NCBI RefSeq assembly: GCF_900232825.1 | Contig: NZ_OCTP01000009.1 | Coordinates: 62,001 to 126,000 of the forward strand | Source: Anaerococcus sp. Marseille-P3625 | GTDB taxonomy: Bacteria; Bacillota; Clostridia; Tissierellales; Peptoniphilaceae | DNA length: 64,000 nt | Direction of reading: 5' to 3' | Shown: piece by piece, positions 53,440-61,442 of the stretch | Layout of the letters: the number at the start of each line of letters is the position of its first letter | Position numbering within the stretch: position 1 is the stretch's first letter | Notes under the pieces: generated by a model | The model's database searches: none | The model's input: only the letters and a program-made list of their open reading frames with translations | Told to the model about the DNA's origin: nothing | Translations under genes and position numbers: made by a program

Positions 53440-53692
53440 AAAAAAATACACGCCCTATAATCATCCCATGGGACGAAAGGCCGTGTTACCACCCAAATTC
53501 ATGCACATTTTACAATATGCACCTTACTAAGTACATTCATACTCTTTTGCTATAACGGGCAAATCCCGTCTTTGAATCATAAAAAATCCTCAAAGCAACT
53601 CCAAGTCTTTTTTCACCAAGTAATTCATTTTCCTAATTTCACCAGTAAGGAATCTCTGTAAATTTATTATCCTAGTTACTCTTCTTTTCAAT
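53440..53692 (-). promoter_or_regulatory. T-box leader of the amino-acid importer-murJ operon, probable lysine specificity
   Basis: On the minus strand: stem I with AAGAGTAAC, an AGAGA element, canonical T-box core GGGTGGTAACACGG (53481-53494) and a terminator around 53451-53475 with T-tract. The stem CTAGG / CTTGG closes above the specifier loop. The following strand reads TGAAA-AAA-GA-CTT, in register with TGAAC-ATG-GC-CTT of the methionine leader and TGAAG-ATC-AT-CTT of the isoleucine leader. The specifier (53608-53610) would then be AAA, lysine. Confidence 0.85.
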
Positions 53693-53704
53693 GTTGTTTT
53701 TCTA

Positions 53705-53733
53705 ATGATACGATTAATAAAAACTTTTGTCAA
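53705..53733 (-). promoter_or_regulatory. Promoter of the importer-murJ operon
   Basis: Minus strand -35 TTGACA (53728-53733), 17-base spacer, -10 TATCAT (53705-53710). Confidence 0.85.
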
Positions 53734-53755
53734 GTAAAATGTAGTATATTAATAA
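53727..53755 (+). promoter_or_regulatory. Promoter of niaR, overlapping the divergent promoter
   Basis: Plus strand -35 TTGTCA (53727-53732), 17-base spacer, -10 TAATAA (53750-53755). The -35 hexamer shares five bases with the divergent -35 box. Confidence 0.55.
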
Positions 53756-53769
53756 AAAAGGAGGGAAAA

Positions 53770-54267
53770 ATGAAAATCAGTCAAAGACAAAAACAAATCA
53801 TAGATATCCTTCAAAAGGCTGAAAATCCAATAAACGGAGATACTCTTGCCAAAGAATTTTCTGTTTCAAGACAAATTATAGTAAAAGATATTTCTCTATT
53901 AAAAGCTTTTGGCCTTGATATAATTTCCACAAATAAAGGATATAAAATCGAAAATAAGACGGAATATAAGAAAATAATCGAAACAAAACATGAAGATAAA
54001 GATATAAAAGATGAGCTAAATACAATTGTTGATAATGGTGGGGTAGTCATTGATGTTTTTATTAATCATCCAGTCTATGGAGTGATAAAGAAAAATTTGG
54101 ATATCCATTCTAGAAATGGGGTCAATAATTTTGTAAAAAATATGACAAAAACAAAACCTCTCAAAGAACTAACAGAAGACGTTCATTTTCACACAATAAG
54201 TGCAAAAAGTCTTGACGATTTAGAAAAAATCGAAGAAGCTCTAAGAGAAAAAGGCTATCTAAATTAA
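53770..54267 (+). CDS. niaR: NAD/niacin-responsive repressor NiaR
   Basis: A 165-residue regulator with an HTH_11 domain (residues 4-55, N-G-D-T-L-A-K-E-F-S-V-S-R-Q-I-I-V-K-D-I) and a 3H domain (~75-165). The domain's histidines are visible in I-N-H-P-V-Y-G, L-D-I-H-S-R and V-H-F-H-T-I. NiaR proteins bind nicotinic acid and repress NAD synthesis and niacin uptake genes. No nad gene is adjacent; the gene downstream is a membrane transporter-like protein. Confidence 0.92.
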   Translation: MKISQRQKQIIDILQKAENPINGDTLAKEFSVSRQIIVKDISLLKAFGLDIISTNKGYKIENKTEYKKIIETKHEDKDIKDELNTIVDNGGVVIDVFINHPVYGVIKKNLDIHSRNGVNNFVKNMTKTKPLKELTEDVHFHTISAKSLDDLEKIEEALREKGYLN

Positions 54268-54275
54268 TTTCCCGG

Positions 54276-54326
54276 TGTATATACATCAATCTTTTTTTGT
54301 GGTATACTTTTACCATCACAAAAAAA
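54276..54326 (+). promoter_or_regulatory. Two dyads and an extended -10 promoter before the PTS-IIC-like gene
   Basis: A perfect 10-bp palindrome TGTATATACA lies at 54276-54285. A large inverted repeat with arms TTTTTTTGTG (54292-54301) and CACAAAAAAA (54317-54326) flanks the extended -10 TG-G-TATACT (54300-54308). This looks like an operator set, possibly for NiaR encoded just upstream. Confidence 0.5.
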
Positions 54327-54335
54327 GGGGATATT

Positions 54336-55355
54336 ATGAAAAAATATTTACAAGAACAAAATATAAGCTTATCAGCTCATACATATTTTATAGATGCCCT
54401 AGGAGCCATGGCCTTTGGACTTTTTGCATCTTTACTTGTCGGAACAATTTTAAATTCGATCGGCAATAGTTTAAATATAAGTTTTTTGACAGAAAGAATT
54501 TGGCCTTTGATAGGCAAATCCACAGGAGCAGCCATAGCAGTTTCCATTGCCTATGCTCTTAAAGCTCCAAATTTGGTTTTATTTGCCATAACGATTGTAG
54601 GAATTGGAGCATACGATTTGGGAGGACCAGTTGGAGTTTATGTTGCCAGTGTTTTTGGAACAGAATTTGGAAAACTTGTATCAAAAAGAACGAAATTAGA
54701 TATAATTATTACTCCAGCAATTACAATTTTGGTTGGAATTTTTGTTGGAGATTTGATAGGACCAGGAGTTGCTGGTTTTATGAATGCTCTTGGAAATCTT
54801 ATAATGAAAGCTACAGAGCTTAGACCGTTTTTGATGGGAATAATTGTAGCAGTTCTTGTAGGAGTTGCCCTAACTCTTCCAATTTCTTCAGCTGCAATTT
54901 GTATGATGTTATCTCTATCAGGACTAGCTGGAGGAGCAGCAACTGCAGGATGTTCTGCTCAAATGATTGGCTTTGCAGTTATAAGTTATGCCGATAACGG
55001 TTTTGAAGGACTTCTTGCTCAAGGTTTGGGAACAAGTATGTTTCAAGTTCCAAATACCATAAAAAATCCAAAAATTTGGATACCTCCAACCATAGCAGCG
55101 GCAATTTTAGGGCCAATATCGACTTTGATTTTCAAAATGGAAAATTCTCCTTTAGGTTCTGGCATGGGTACAAGCGGTCTTGTTGGTCAAATTTCAATGA
55201 TAAATACCATGGCAGGATCAAGAAATTTGCCAATACTTTTAGGAGAAATATTGCTTATGCACTTTATCTTACCAGCTCTTATAAGCTTTGGCATTTATAA
55301 AATAATGCATCAAAAAGGTCTGATAAAAGATGGAGATATGAAGATAGATTTTTAA
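54336..55355 (+). CDS. PTS IIC-like membrane protein (EIIC_2 type), possible niacin-linked transporter
   Basis: A 339-residue membrane protein with about ten segments, rich in G and A, matching the PTS_EIIC_2 family (G-I-G-A-Y-D-L-G-G-P-V-G-V-Y and A-G-G-A-A-T-A-G-C-S-A-Q-M-I-G). These proteins have no IIA/IIB partners and their substrates are unknown. Start ATG at 54336 after AAGGGG. Its position directly behind niaR and a strong operator-like dyad suggests NiaR control and a niacin-related substrate; inference only. Confidence 0.82.
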   Translation: MKKYLQEQNISLSAHTYFIDALGAMAFGLFASLLVGTILNSIGNSLNISFLTERIWPLIGKSTGAAIAVSIAYALKAPNLVLFAITIVGIGAYDLGGPVGVYVASVFGTEFGKLVSKRTKLDIIITPAITILVGIFVGDLIGPGVAGFMNALGNLIMKATELRPFLMGIIVAVLVGVALTLPISSAAICMMLSLSGLAGGAATAGCSAQMIGFAVISYADNGFEGLLAQGLGTSMFQVPNTIKNPKIWIPPTIAAAILGPISTLIFKMENSPLGSGMGTSGLVGQISMINTMAGSRNLPILLGEILLMHFILPALISFGIYKIMHQKGLIKDGDMKIDF

Positions 55356-55360
55356 TTTAT

Positions 55361-55409
55361 AAGCTATTAATATTTTCTTAACAACTTAAGATATATTAAT
55401 GGCTTTTTT
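55361..55409 (+). terminator. Terminator after the PTS-IIC-like gene
   Basis: 13-position stem AAGCTATTAATAT / ATATTAATGGCTT with one G-U pair, T run at 55404. Confidence 0.8.
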
Positions 55410-55476
55410 CTTTATCTAATCTTAACACGAATTAATTTATAATTAAGTTAATCTATTTTTAAATATCTTAAAATTA

Positions 55477-55504
55477 TTGTAATTAATCAAAACAACAATA
55501 TAAT
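55477..55504 (+). promoter_or_regulatory. Promoter of the mrp operon
   Basis: -35 TTGTAA (55477-55482), 16-base spacer, -10 TATAAT (55499-55504). Confidence 0.65.
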
Positions 55505-55534
55505 ATAATTACAAATTTTAAAAAAGGAGTCATA

Positions 55535-56323
55535 ATGACAGAAAAAAATAGAAATTTCGACCAATTTAAAATAAAACTAAATGAAGGATCTTCTATTGGT
55601 CATACCATAGCTATAATGAGTGGTAAAGGTGGTGTTGGTAAATCATCTGTAACAAGCATGATAGCAAATAAATTAAACAAGAAGGGCTATAAGGTAGGCA
55701 TCTTTGATGCTGATGTAACAGGACCTTCAATTCCTCAAGCTTTTGGCATAAATGAAAATGTAAAAGCTACAGAAAATGGCTTGATAGGTCCAGGCCTAAG
55801 TCGCGATGGGATAAAAATTATTTCCATAAATATGGTTTTGCCTAACAAGACAGATCCAGTTGTTTGGAGAGCTTCAATTGTAAATGGAGTTATCAAGCAA
55901 TTTTATTCTGACGTTGATTGGGGAAAGCTCGATTATTTATTAATCGATATGCCACCTGGAACAAGCGACATTCCACTTACAGTTTTCCAATCAATTCCAA
56001 TAGATGGAGTAATTGCAGTTGCAACTCCTCAAGATTTGGTAGGAATGGTTGTAGAAAAATCCCTAAAAATGGCAAAAATGATGGGCAAAAATATAATTGG
56101 AATAGTAGAAAATATGAGCTACTTTCTTTGCCCAGATTGCGGTAGCAAACACAAAATTTTTGGCGATAGCAAAATTGAACAAGTAAGCGAGAAATTTTCA
56201 ATCGATACGCTTATAAAATTACCAATCAATCCTTTAATATCCCAAAAAATTGACCAGGGTCTAATCGAAGATATGGATATAAAAGAACTAGATCCAATGA
56301 TAGAAAAAATTGAAAAATTATAG
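55535..56323 (+). CDS. Mrp/NBP35-type P-loop ATPase, iron-sulfur carrier
   Basis: A 262-residue ATPase. Deviant Walker A with signature lysine, SGKGGVGKSS (residues ~29-38), then F-D-A-D-V-T-G-P-S-I-P and the L-I-D-M-P-P-G-T-S-D segment. C-P-D-C near residue 198 supplies the Fe-S binding cysteines. It carries and transfers [4Fe-4S] clusters in the cytoplasm. AAAGGAG precedes ATG; the DUF1002 gene follows 8 bases later. Confidence 0.92.
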   Translation: MTEKNRNFDQFKIKLNEGSSIGHTIAIMSGKGGVGKSSVTSMIANKLNKKGYKVGIFDADVTGPSIPQAFGINENVKATENGLIGPGLSRDGIKIISINMVLPNKTDPVVWRASIVNGVIKQFYSDVDWGKLDYLLIDMPPGTSDIPLTVFQSIPIDGVIAVATPQDLVGMVVEKSLKMAKMMGKNIIGIVENMSYFLCPDCGSKHKIFGDSKIEQVSEKFSIDTLIKLPINPLISQKIDQGLIEDMDIKELDPMIEKIEKL

Positions 56324-56331
56324 GAGCATAT

Positions 56332-57291
56332 ATGAAAAATAAAATATTAGCATTTTTGCTAGCCATATTTATCCTAACACCATCAATCTCACAAGCTAGT
56401 ACAAATAGTGGAAAAATCGACGATGTAATTTATGGCATAGCTTTAAATGAAGACGAAAAAAATCAAGTTAACCAAGCTTTTGGTATAAAAGCAAATGATA
56501 ATGTAAACTATTCAAGCGTAAATGGCAAAGAAGCCAGTGGATATTTGGGAATTAATGCCCTAGATGGCAACATGATTTCTTCAGTTTATATCAAGTACCT
56601 AGATGAAAATTCAGGCATAAGAGTAAATATAGTTACTCCAAATAACATCACAAAAATAACCAATGGCCAATATACCAACGCTGCAATTACAGCAGGAATT
56701 ACCAATGCAGATATTTTTGTGGCAAGTCCAAAGCCTGTAACAGGTGAATCTGCTTTAGCAGGAGTTTATAAAGCTCTAAATGCTAAAGGAGAAAAAATCG
56801 ACCCAAAGAGAGCACAAACTGCTCAAGATGAGCTAAAAACTGTAATAGAAATATCAGATCAAAACAAAGGCAAAGAAGGCTTTGACCCAAAAGAATTAGA
56901 CAAAGTTATAATTGAAGTTAAACAAAAATTAGCAGAATACAAGGAAAAAACTGGCAAAACTGCTAGCAGCGAGCAAATTGGAATTTTCATTAACGATGCC
57001 CTAAAAAATGTAAATCTAGAAAATATCTTATCAGATAACAACATAAATATTTTGATAGACTTTTTTAGCAAATATCAGGACACTTCAGCCATAGATAGCA
57101 AAGAAGTAAAGGAAAATCTAATCAAATTTGGCAACGAATTAGCAAATAATGCCAGCGAATTTTATAAAAATAACAAGGATTCCATAGATGAAGTAGTAAA
57201 TAAGGCTCAAGAAAGCGGTTTGCTTGATTCATTCTTAAACTTTTTAAGATCAATTGTAGATTCAATAGGAAAAATATTTTCTGGAAAATAA
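56332..57291 (+). CDS. Secreted DUF1002 protein
   Basis: A 319-residue protein. Signal peptide 1-23 (end S-Q-A-S). Residues ~35-190 match DUF1002 (YpuA-like): Y-G-I-A-L, G-Y-L-G-I-N-A-L-D-G-N-M-I-S-S-V-Y-I, and V-A-S-P-K-P-V-T-G-E-S-A-L-A-G-V-Y-K-A. The C-terminal part is helical. Function unknown; exported. It follows mrp in the same operon and ends at a bidirectional terminator. Confidence 0.87.
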   Translation: MKNKILAFLLAIFILTPSISQASTNSGKIDDVIYGIALNEDEKNQVNQAFGIKANDNVNYSSVNGKEASGYLGINALDGNMISSVYIKYLDENSGIRVNIVTPNNITKITNGQYTNAAITAGITNADIFVASPKPVTGESALAGVYKALNAKGEKIDPKRAQTAQDELKTVIEISDQNKGKEGFDPKELDKVIIEVKQKLAEYKEKTGKTASSEQIGIFINDALKNVNLENILSDNNINILIDFFSKYQDTSAIDSKEVKENLIKFGNELANNASEFYKNNKDSIDEVVNKAQESGLLDSFLNFLRSIVDSIGKIFSGK

Positions 57292-57306
57292 ATTTATAAT
57301 TAAAAA

Positions 57307-57342
57307 AATAAGGCGGTGATTATACACTGCCTTATTTTTTAT
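57307..57342. terminator. Bidirectional terminator between convergent genes
   Basis: 12-bp stem AATAAGGCGGTG / CACTGCCTTATT (one G-U) at 57307-57318 and 57325-57336, with T and A tracts on either side. Confidence 0.9.
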
Positions 57343-58547
57343 TGAATAATTCTTTTTATTGAAATTGGATTTCTGATTGGACTTATTATAATTCCAACTC
57401 TTGGGCTTGATGCGTGGATCATATTTCCGTTGCCATCTGCCATTCCAACGTGGGTTATATTATTAAGACTTGTTCCAAAAAATACCAAATCTCCAGCCAT
57501 TTCATAACCAAATGGAATTTCTACTCCGTATCTTTGCTGACTTTGGGCAAAATGTGGAAGTCCAATTCCTGCTTGCTCATAAATTCTCATGGTAAAGCCT
57601 GAGCAATCTATGCCGTTGTAAAGATTTGTTCCGCCCCATACATAAGGTCTGCCGAGAAATTGACATGCCCAATTATAAAGCTCTACTCCAATAGGATTTC
57701 CACTTACAGGAATATCATAAGTTTGAACATTGTTAAAAGTTTCAGTATTAAAATACTGAGTGGTTTCAAGTGTGTAGGCTTGGTTATTACTTTCTTCTTC
57801 TAATTTAGCCTTTATATGGTCATTTATCTGTTTATAATAATTTTTAAATTCTTCTAGTTCTTCTTTGCTTTTTTTAGAAATTGCAAGATCAGATAATTTA
57901 ATATATCCAGTTGCTTTATTTATGGAATCTGAAATTTCAACAGTTTCTGGATGATTATTGAGGGTTACTACCTTAGGAATATCCATATTATCATTAGAAT
58001 CATCTAAAGTAATTGTGTTAATTTCTTTGCTTTGATTTTCAGATGGAAGATCGTCGAATAAATCAGTGTTGATTAATTCGTTGATATTTACAAAATTTAC
58101 TTTCTTGTTATCCAAAAAGTCTTCATCATAGGAAACTTTGACATAATCACTTTCTTCATCAAATTCTAATATGTTGACTTTGGAATTAGCTTGAAGTTTG
58201 TAATTTACAATATTTTTTGAATCATCCTTTGGTTCTTCTTTTAAGTCTGATTCGTTAATCAAACTTGTATGATTTAGCTTAAAAAACCAAGTTTTGCCAA
58301 CGTAAGCGGTTTTTCCCTTAAAATCAATTTCATACCAATCATCTGATTCATTTTTTATTTCATAAGCAGTAAAATCTTCAATGCCACCTAATATTTTGCT
58401 ATCATTATCCTTTTTTTCCCTGACATTAACTCCCTGAGTTGTATCTTTATTTAAGATTATCATGTCAGCATAAGATTTAGAATTTCCAACTAACAAAAGT
58501 TGAGCAAAAACTAGAAAAGCCAAGATTTTTTTTGAATTTTTTGGCAT
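57339..58547 (-). CDS. Secreted NlpC/P60 endopeptidase with SH3 domains
   Basis: A 402-residue protein. Signal peptide 1-27. One clear bacterial SH3 domain (residues ~30-90, G-V-N-V-R-E-K ... W-Y-E-I) and a second degenerate one (~95-150) follow. After a helical spacer, residues ~285-400 form the NlpC/P60 domain with I-D-C-S-G-F (nucleophile), G-D-L-V-F-F-G and H-V-G-M-A. It hydrolyses peptide bonds in wall peptides (usually D-Glu to diamino acid). No recurring module here, unlike the other secreted proteins. Confidence 0.93.
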   Translation of the reverse strand: MPKNSKKILAFLVFAQLLLVGNSKSYADMIILNKDTTQGVNVREKKDNDSKILGGIEDFTAYEIKNESDDWYEIDFKGKTAYVGKTWFFKLNHTSLINESDLKEEPKDDSKNIVNYKLQANSKVNILEFDEESDYVKVSYDEDFLDNKKVNFVNINELINTDLFDDLPSENQSKEINTITLDDSNDNMDIPKVVTLNNHPETVEISDSINKATGYIKLSDLAISKKSKEELEEFKNYYKQINDHIKAKLEEESNNQAYTLETTQYFNTETFNNVQTYDIPVSGNPIGVELYNWACQFLGRPYVWGGTNLYNGIDCSGFTMRIYEQAGIGLPHFAQSQQRYGVEIPFGYEMAGDLVFFGTSLNNITHVGMADGNGNMIHASSPRVGIIISPIRNPISIKRIIQ

Positions 58548-58608
58548 TTATCTCTCCCAGAATATTACAATATTATTTTATAAGATAAAAACTTTTATGT
58601 CAATAAAA

Positions 58609-59193
58609 TCAGTAATTTTCAAAAAGTTCATAGGCAAAATCGACAGAATTTTTTGAAAAATCATTTCTAAGATATTTATCATCTAGCCAGTTAATTCTGA
58701 CTCTATCTAAGCCGTCGGCATCTTTAAAAAGTTTTGCCAAAAATAAGGCCCTATCAAAATCCTTTATTTCATAGCTTTTTATTACCTCTTCCATCAAGCT
58801 ATCATCAGTTGAATGGCTGGTAATTATGGCTTTTAGCAAAGGAATATCGGATTGCTTTATCTTAGCATATTTTTGACAAATATCCGCAGCGCGCTTTCCA
58901 TGTTCTGTATCATAGCCATCATTTTCGCGGCTTATATCATGAAGGCTTGCTGCATAGCGCATTAAATCTGTATCGTCATTATCTAGTTCATAATACCAAG
59001 CTAAAAGCATTGAAAATAAAATCACTCTTTCTATATGGCCTTGACCGTGAACTTTGCTTTTAAATAAGATTTCTGTATTCAAATTTTCATAAGTATCCAA
59101 TAGTATGGAAAAATATTTAGATTTCCTAAATTCTCCAAAGAAATCATAGTCATTTATCCAAGCATCTTTTCTTATAATATCAACTATTCTCAT
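58609..59193 (-). CDS. HD-domain protein
   Basis: A 194-residue cytoplasmic protein with the HD pattern: H-G-Q-G-H-I-E-R, A-A-S-L-H-D-I-S-R, and T-S-H-S-T-D later. It probably hydrolyses a phosphorylated nucleotide. The start is ATG at 59193 after AAAGGAG. Divergent from the glutaminase gene with an 83-base gap. Confidence 0.82.
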   Translation of the reverse strand: MRIVDIIRKDAWINDYDFFGEFRKSKYFSILLDTYENLNTEILFKSKVHGQGHIERVILFSMLLAWYYELDNDDTDLMRYAASLHDISRENDGYDTEHGKRAADICQKYAKIKQSDIPLLKAIITSHSTDDSLMEEVIKSYEIKDFDRALFLAKLFKDADGLDRVRINWLDDKYLRNDFSKNSVDFAYELFENY

Positions 59194-59276
59194 AATAGCT
59201 CCTTTATAATATTTTATCATCTAATCATTTATTTTAAAAGCTTAAAAGGGTATATATATTCCTAAAGAGGTAAATT

Positions 59277-60209
59277 ATGTTAGAAAAAAGAGATTATGTT
59301 GATAAAATTATAAAAAAAGCAATAAAGCAAACTGAAAAATACAAGGATATAGGAGAGCTTGCTTCATACATACCAGAACTTGCAAACGTCAATCCTGATA
59401 GCTTTGCGTTTTGTTTAGTTACAGTTGATGGGGAAGTTTTTTCCTATGGTGAAAGCGAAAAGATTTTTTCCATTCAATCAATTAGCAAGATTCTATCCTT
59501 GATAATGGCTTTGCACGATAATGATCCTATTTCAGTTTTTGATAAAGTAGGAAGTGAACCGACAAGCTATGAGTTTAATTCCCTAGTGCCAATAACCGAC
59601 AAGGCCACAAATCCTTTTATTAATGCTGGTGCAATGACTACAGCTTCTATGGTAAAGGGTGCAAATGTCGATGAAAAATTTGAGAGAATTTTAGCCTATT
59701 ACAAAAAACTTTCATCATTTGAAGATGCCTATTTGATAAAAGATATTTATGAATCTGAAATGGAAACTACGGATAGAAATAGAGCCATAGCCTATTATCT
59801 AAAGAGCAAAGATATTTTTTCTGATAATCCAAATGATGTGTTGGATCTTTATATAAGAAATTGCTCAATAGCTACAAATGTATGCGCTTTGGCAAAAACG
59901 GGAGCAGTTCTTGCCAACAAAGGCTATAAACCTAAGACAAAAGAAAAGCTTCTAAGTAAAAAGGAAGTTCAAATCATAGTAAGTCAAATGGCAACTTGTG
60001 GAATGTATGAAAATTCTGGTAGATATTTGATGGAAGTTGGAATACCTTCAAAATCTGGAGTTTCTGGTGGAATTTTGGGAGTCGTACCAGGAGTTTGTGG
60101 ATTAGGAGTCTACTGCCCAAGAATTGATAAAAGTGGAAATAGTGTAAGAGGCATAGAATTATTTAAAATATTGGCAAAAGATTTAGGATTTACAATATTT
60201 ATCAATTAA
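59277..60209 (+). CDS. glsA: Glutaminase
   Basis: A 310-residue serine-dependent beta-lactamase-fold glutaminase. F-S-I-Q-S-I-S-K carries the Ser-x-x-Lys pair (~65). Further signatures are P-F-I-N-A-G-A-M, R-N-C-S-I and S-G-V-S-G-G-I. It converts glutamine to glutamate and ammonia in the cytoplasm. AGAGG before ATG; single gene ending at a perfect terminator. Confidence 0.95.
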   Translation: MLEKRDYVDKIIKKAIKQTEKYKDIGELASYIPELANVNPDSFAFCLVTVDGEVFSYGESEKIFSIQSISKILSLIMALHDNDPISVFDKVGSEPTSYEFNSLVPITDKATNPFINAGAMTTASMVKGANVDEKFERILAYYKKLSSFEDAYLIKDIYESEMETTDRNRAIAYYLKSKDIFSDNPNDVLDLYIRNCSIATNVCALAKTGAVLANKGYKPKTKEKLLSKKEVQIIVSQMATCGMYENSGRYLMEVGIPSKSGVSGGILGVVPGVCGLGVYCPRIDKSGNSVRGIELFKILAKDLGFTIFIN

Positions 60210-60225
60210 AAATTAAAATCATTGA

Positions 60226-60254
60226 GACAAAGCTTAAAGGCTTTGTCTTTTTTT
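60226..60254 (+). terminator. Terminator of glsA
   Basis: Perfect 8-bp stem GACAAAGC / GCTTTGTC, 6-base loop, seven T. Confidence 0.92.
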
Positions 60255-60511
60255 GTCAAATTAAATTAATAAGGACATTAAATTTTAAAAAAATAGCAAA
60301 AAGATACAAATAAATCTATAAATTTAAGAAAAAAATCACAAAAAATATTTATTTTTTTTAAAAAAAATTAAAAAATTTTTAACAATTTTCTGACTAAAAC
60401 TCCCACAAATGTTGAATATGCAACAATGGCAACCCTTTCACTTGACCACTTTATAACACTTGCAATTTAATATAATAGAGTATATAATTATACAAAATAA
60501 AGGAGGACTTT
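60255..60511 (+). promoter_or_regulatory. AT-rich leader region of the opp operon
   Basis: No gene seen. It contains long A/T runs, a sequence resembling a CodY box (AATTTTCTGACTAAA, 60384-60398, four mismatches), a near-palindrome TGTTGAATATGCAACA (60410-60425), and a probable promoter (TTGACC at 60442, TTTAAT at 60466 or TATAAT at 60471). Confidence 0.4.
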
Positions 60512-61441
60512 ATGTTAAAGTACATAATAAAAAGAATATTACAAGCTATAGCAGTTTTGCTTTTAGTAACTTGTATAACTTTTTTCCTAATGAAATTAGT
60601 ACCTGGCTCTCCATTTGCAAGTGAGAAAAGTCAATCGCCAGAAGTACTAGAAGCTTTAAATAAAAAATACGGATTGGATCAACCTTATTCCGTTCAACTT
60701 AAAAAATTTATATTTAATGCTATGAAGGGAGAATTTGGAGTTTCTTTAAAAATGCAAAAGGATAGGCCAGTAATGGATATCATAAAAGAGATGCTTCCAA
60801 CTAGTGTAAAACTTGGACTTTTGGCTTTGCTTTGGGCATGCCTTGTGGGGATTCCCCTAGGTTGTCTTGCAGCCTACAACAGGGGCAAGCGATTGGATTC
60901 TTTTTTAAGAGTTCTTACAACTATTGGAATTTCAGCACCAGGCTTTGTAGTGGCAACATTATTACTACTTTTATTTGGAGTAAAATTAAAAGCTTTGCCA
61001 ACTATGGGTCTTGATAGCCCAAAATCTTATTTAATGCCAGTTTTCTCCTTGGGATTTTATCCAATGTGTTACATAGCAAGATTGTCAAGATCGTCAATGC
61101 TTGATGCAATCGGCCAAGATTATATAAGAACAGCTAGAGCTAAGGGTGTTTCTGAAAATAAGATTTTATTTAAGCATGCACTTAAAAATGCTTTTATTCC
61201 AGTTCTTACATATATCGGACCACTAACAGCTGGAATTATCACAGGTTCCATGGTAGTTGAATCTGTATTTTCAGTTCAAGGCTTGGGCAGATATTTTATA
61301 AACTCAGTTCTTAATAGAGATTATCCAATTATAATGGCAACGACTTTGTTTTTTGCCTTTATGGTAATACTTATGAATCTTGTGGTAGATATCTTATACA
61401 GGTTCATAGATCCAAGAATTGATTTAGCCAAGGGAGATTAA
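60512..61441 (+). CDS. oppB: Oligopeptide ABC importer permease OppB
   Basis: A 309-residue permease with six membrane helices, starting L-K-Y-I-I-K-R-I-L-Q-A-I and with the EAA motif A-R-A-K-G-V-S-E-N-K-I-L-F-K-H-A-L-K-N-A. Typical DppB/OppB. AAAGGAGG before ATG; 1 base between its stop and oppC. Confidence 0.95.
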   Translation: MLKYIIKRILQAIAVLLLVTCITFFLMKLVPGSPFASEKSQSPEVLEALNKKYGLDQPYSVQLKKFIFNAMKGEFGVSLKMQKDRPVMDIIKEMLPTSVKLGLLALLWACLVGIPLGCLAAYNRGKRLDSFLRVLTTIGISAPGFVVATLLLLLFGVKLKALPTMGLDSPKSYLMPVFSLGFYPMCYIARLSRSSMLDAIGQDYIRTARAKGVSENKILFKHALKNAFIPVLTYIGPLTAGIITGSMVVESVFSVQGLGRYFINSVLNRDYPIIMATTLFFAFMVILMNLVVDILYRFIDPRIDLAKGD

Positions 61442-61442
61442 G

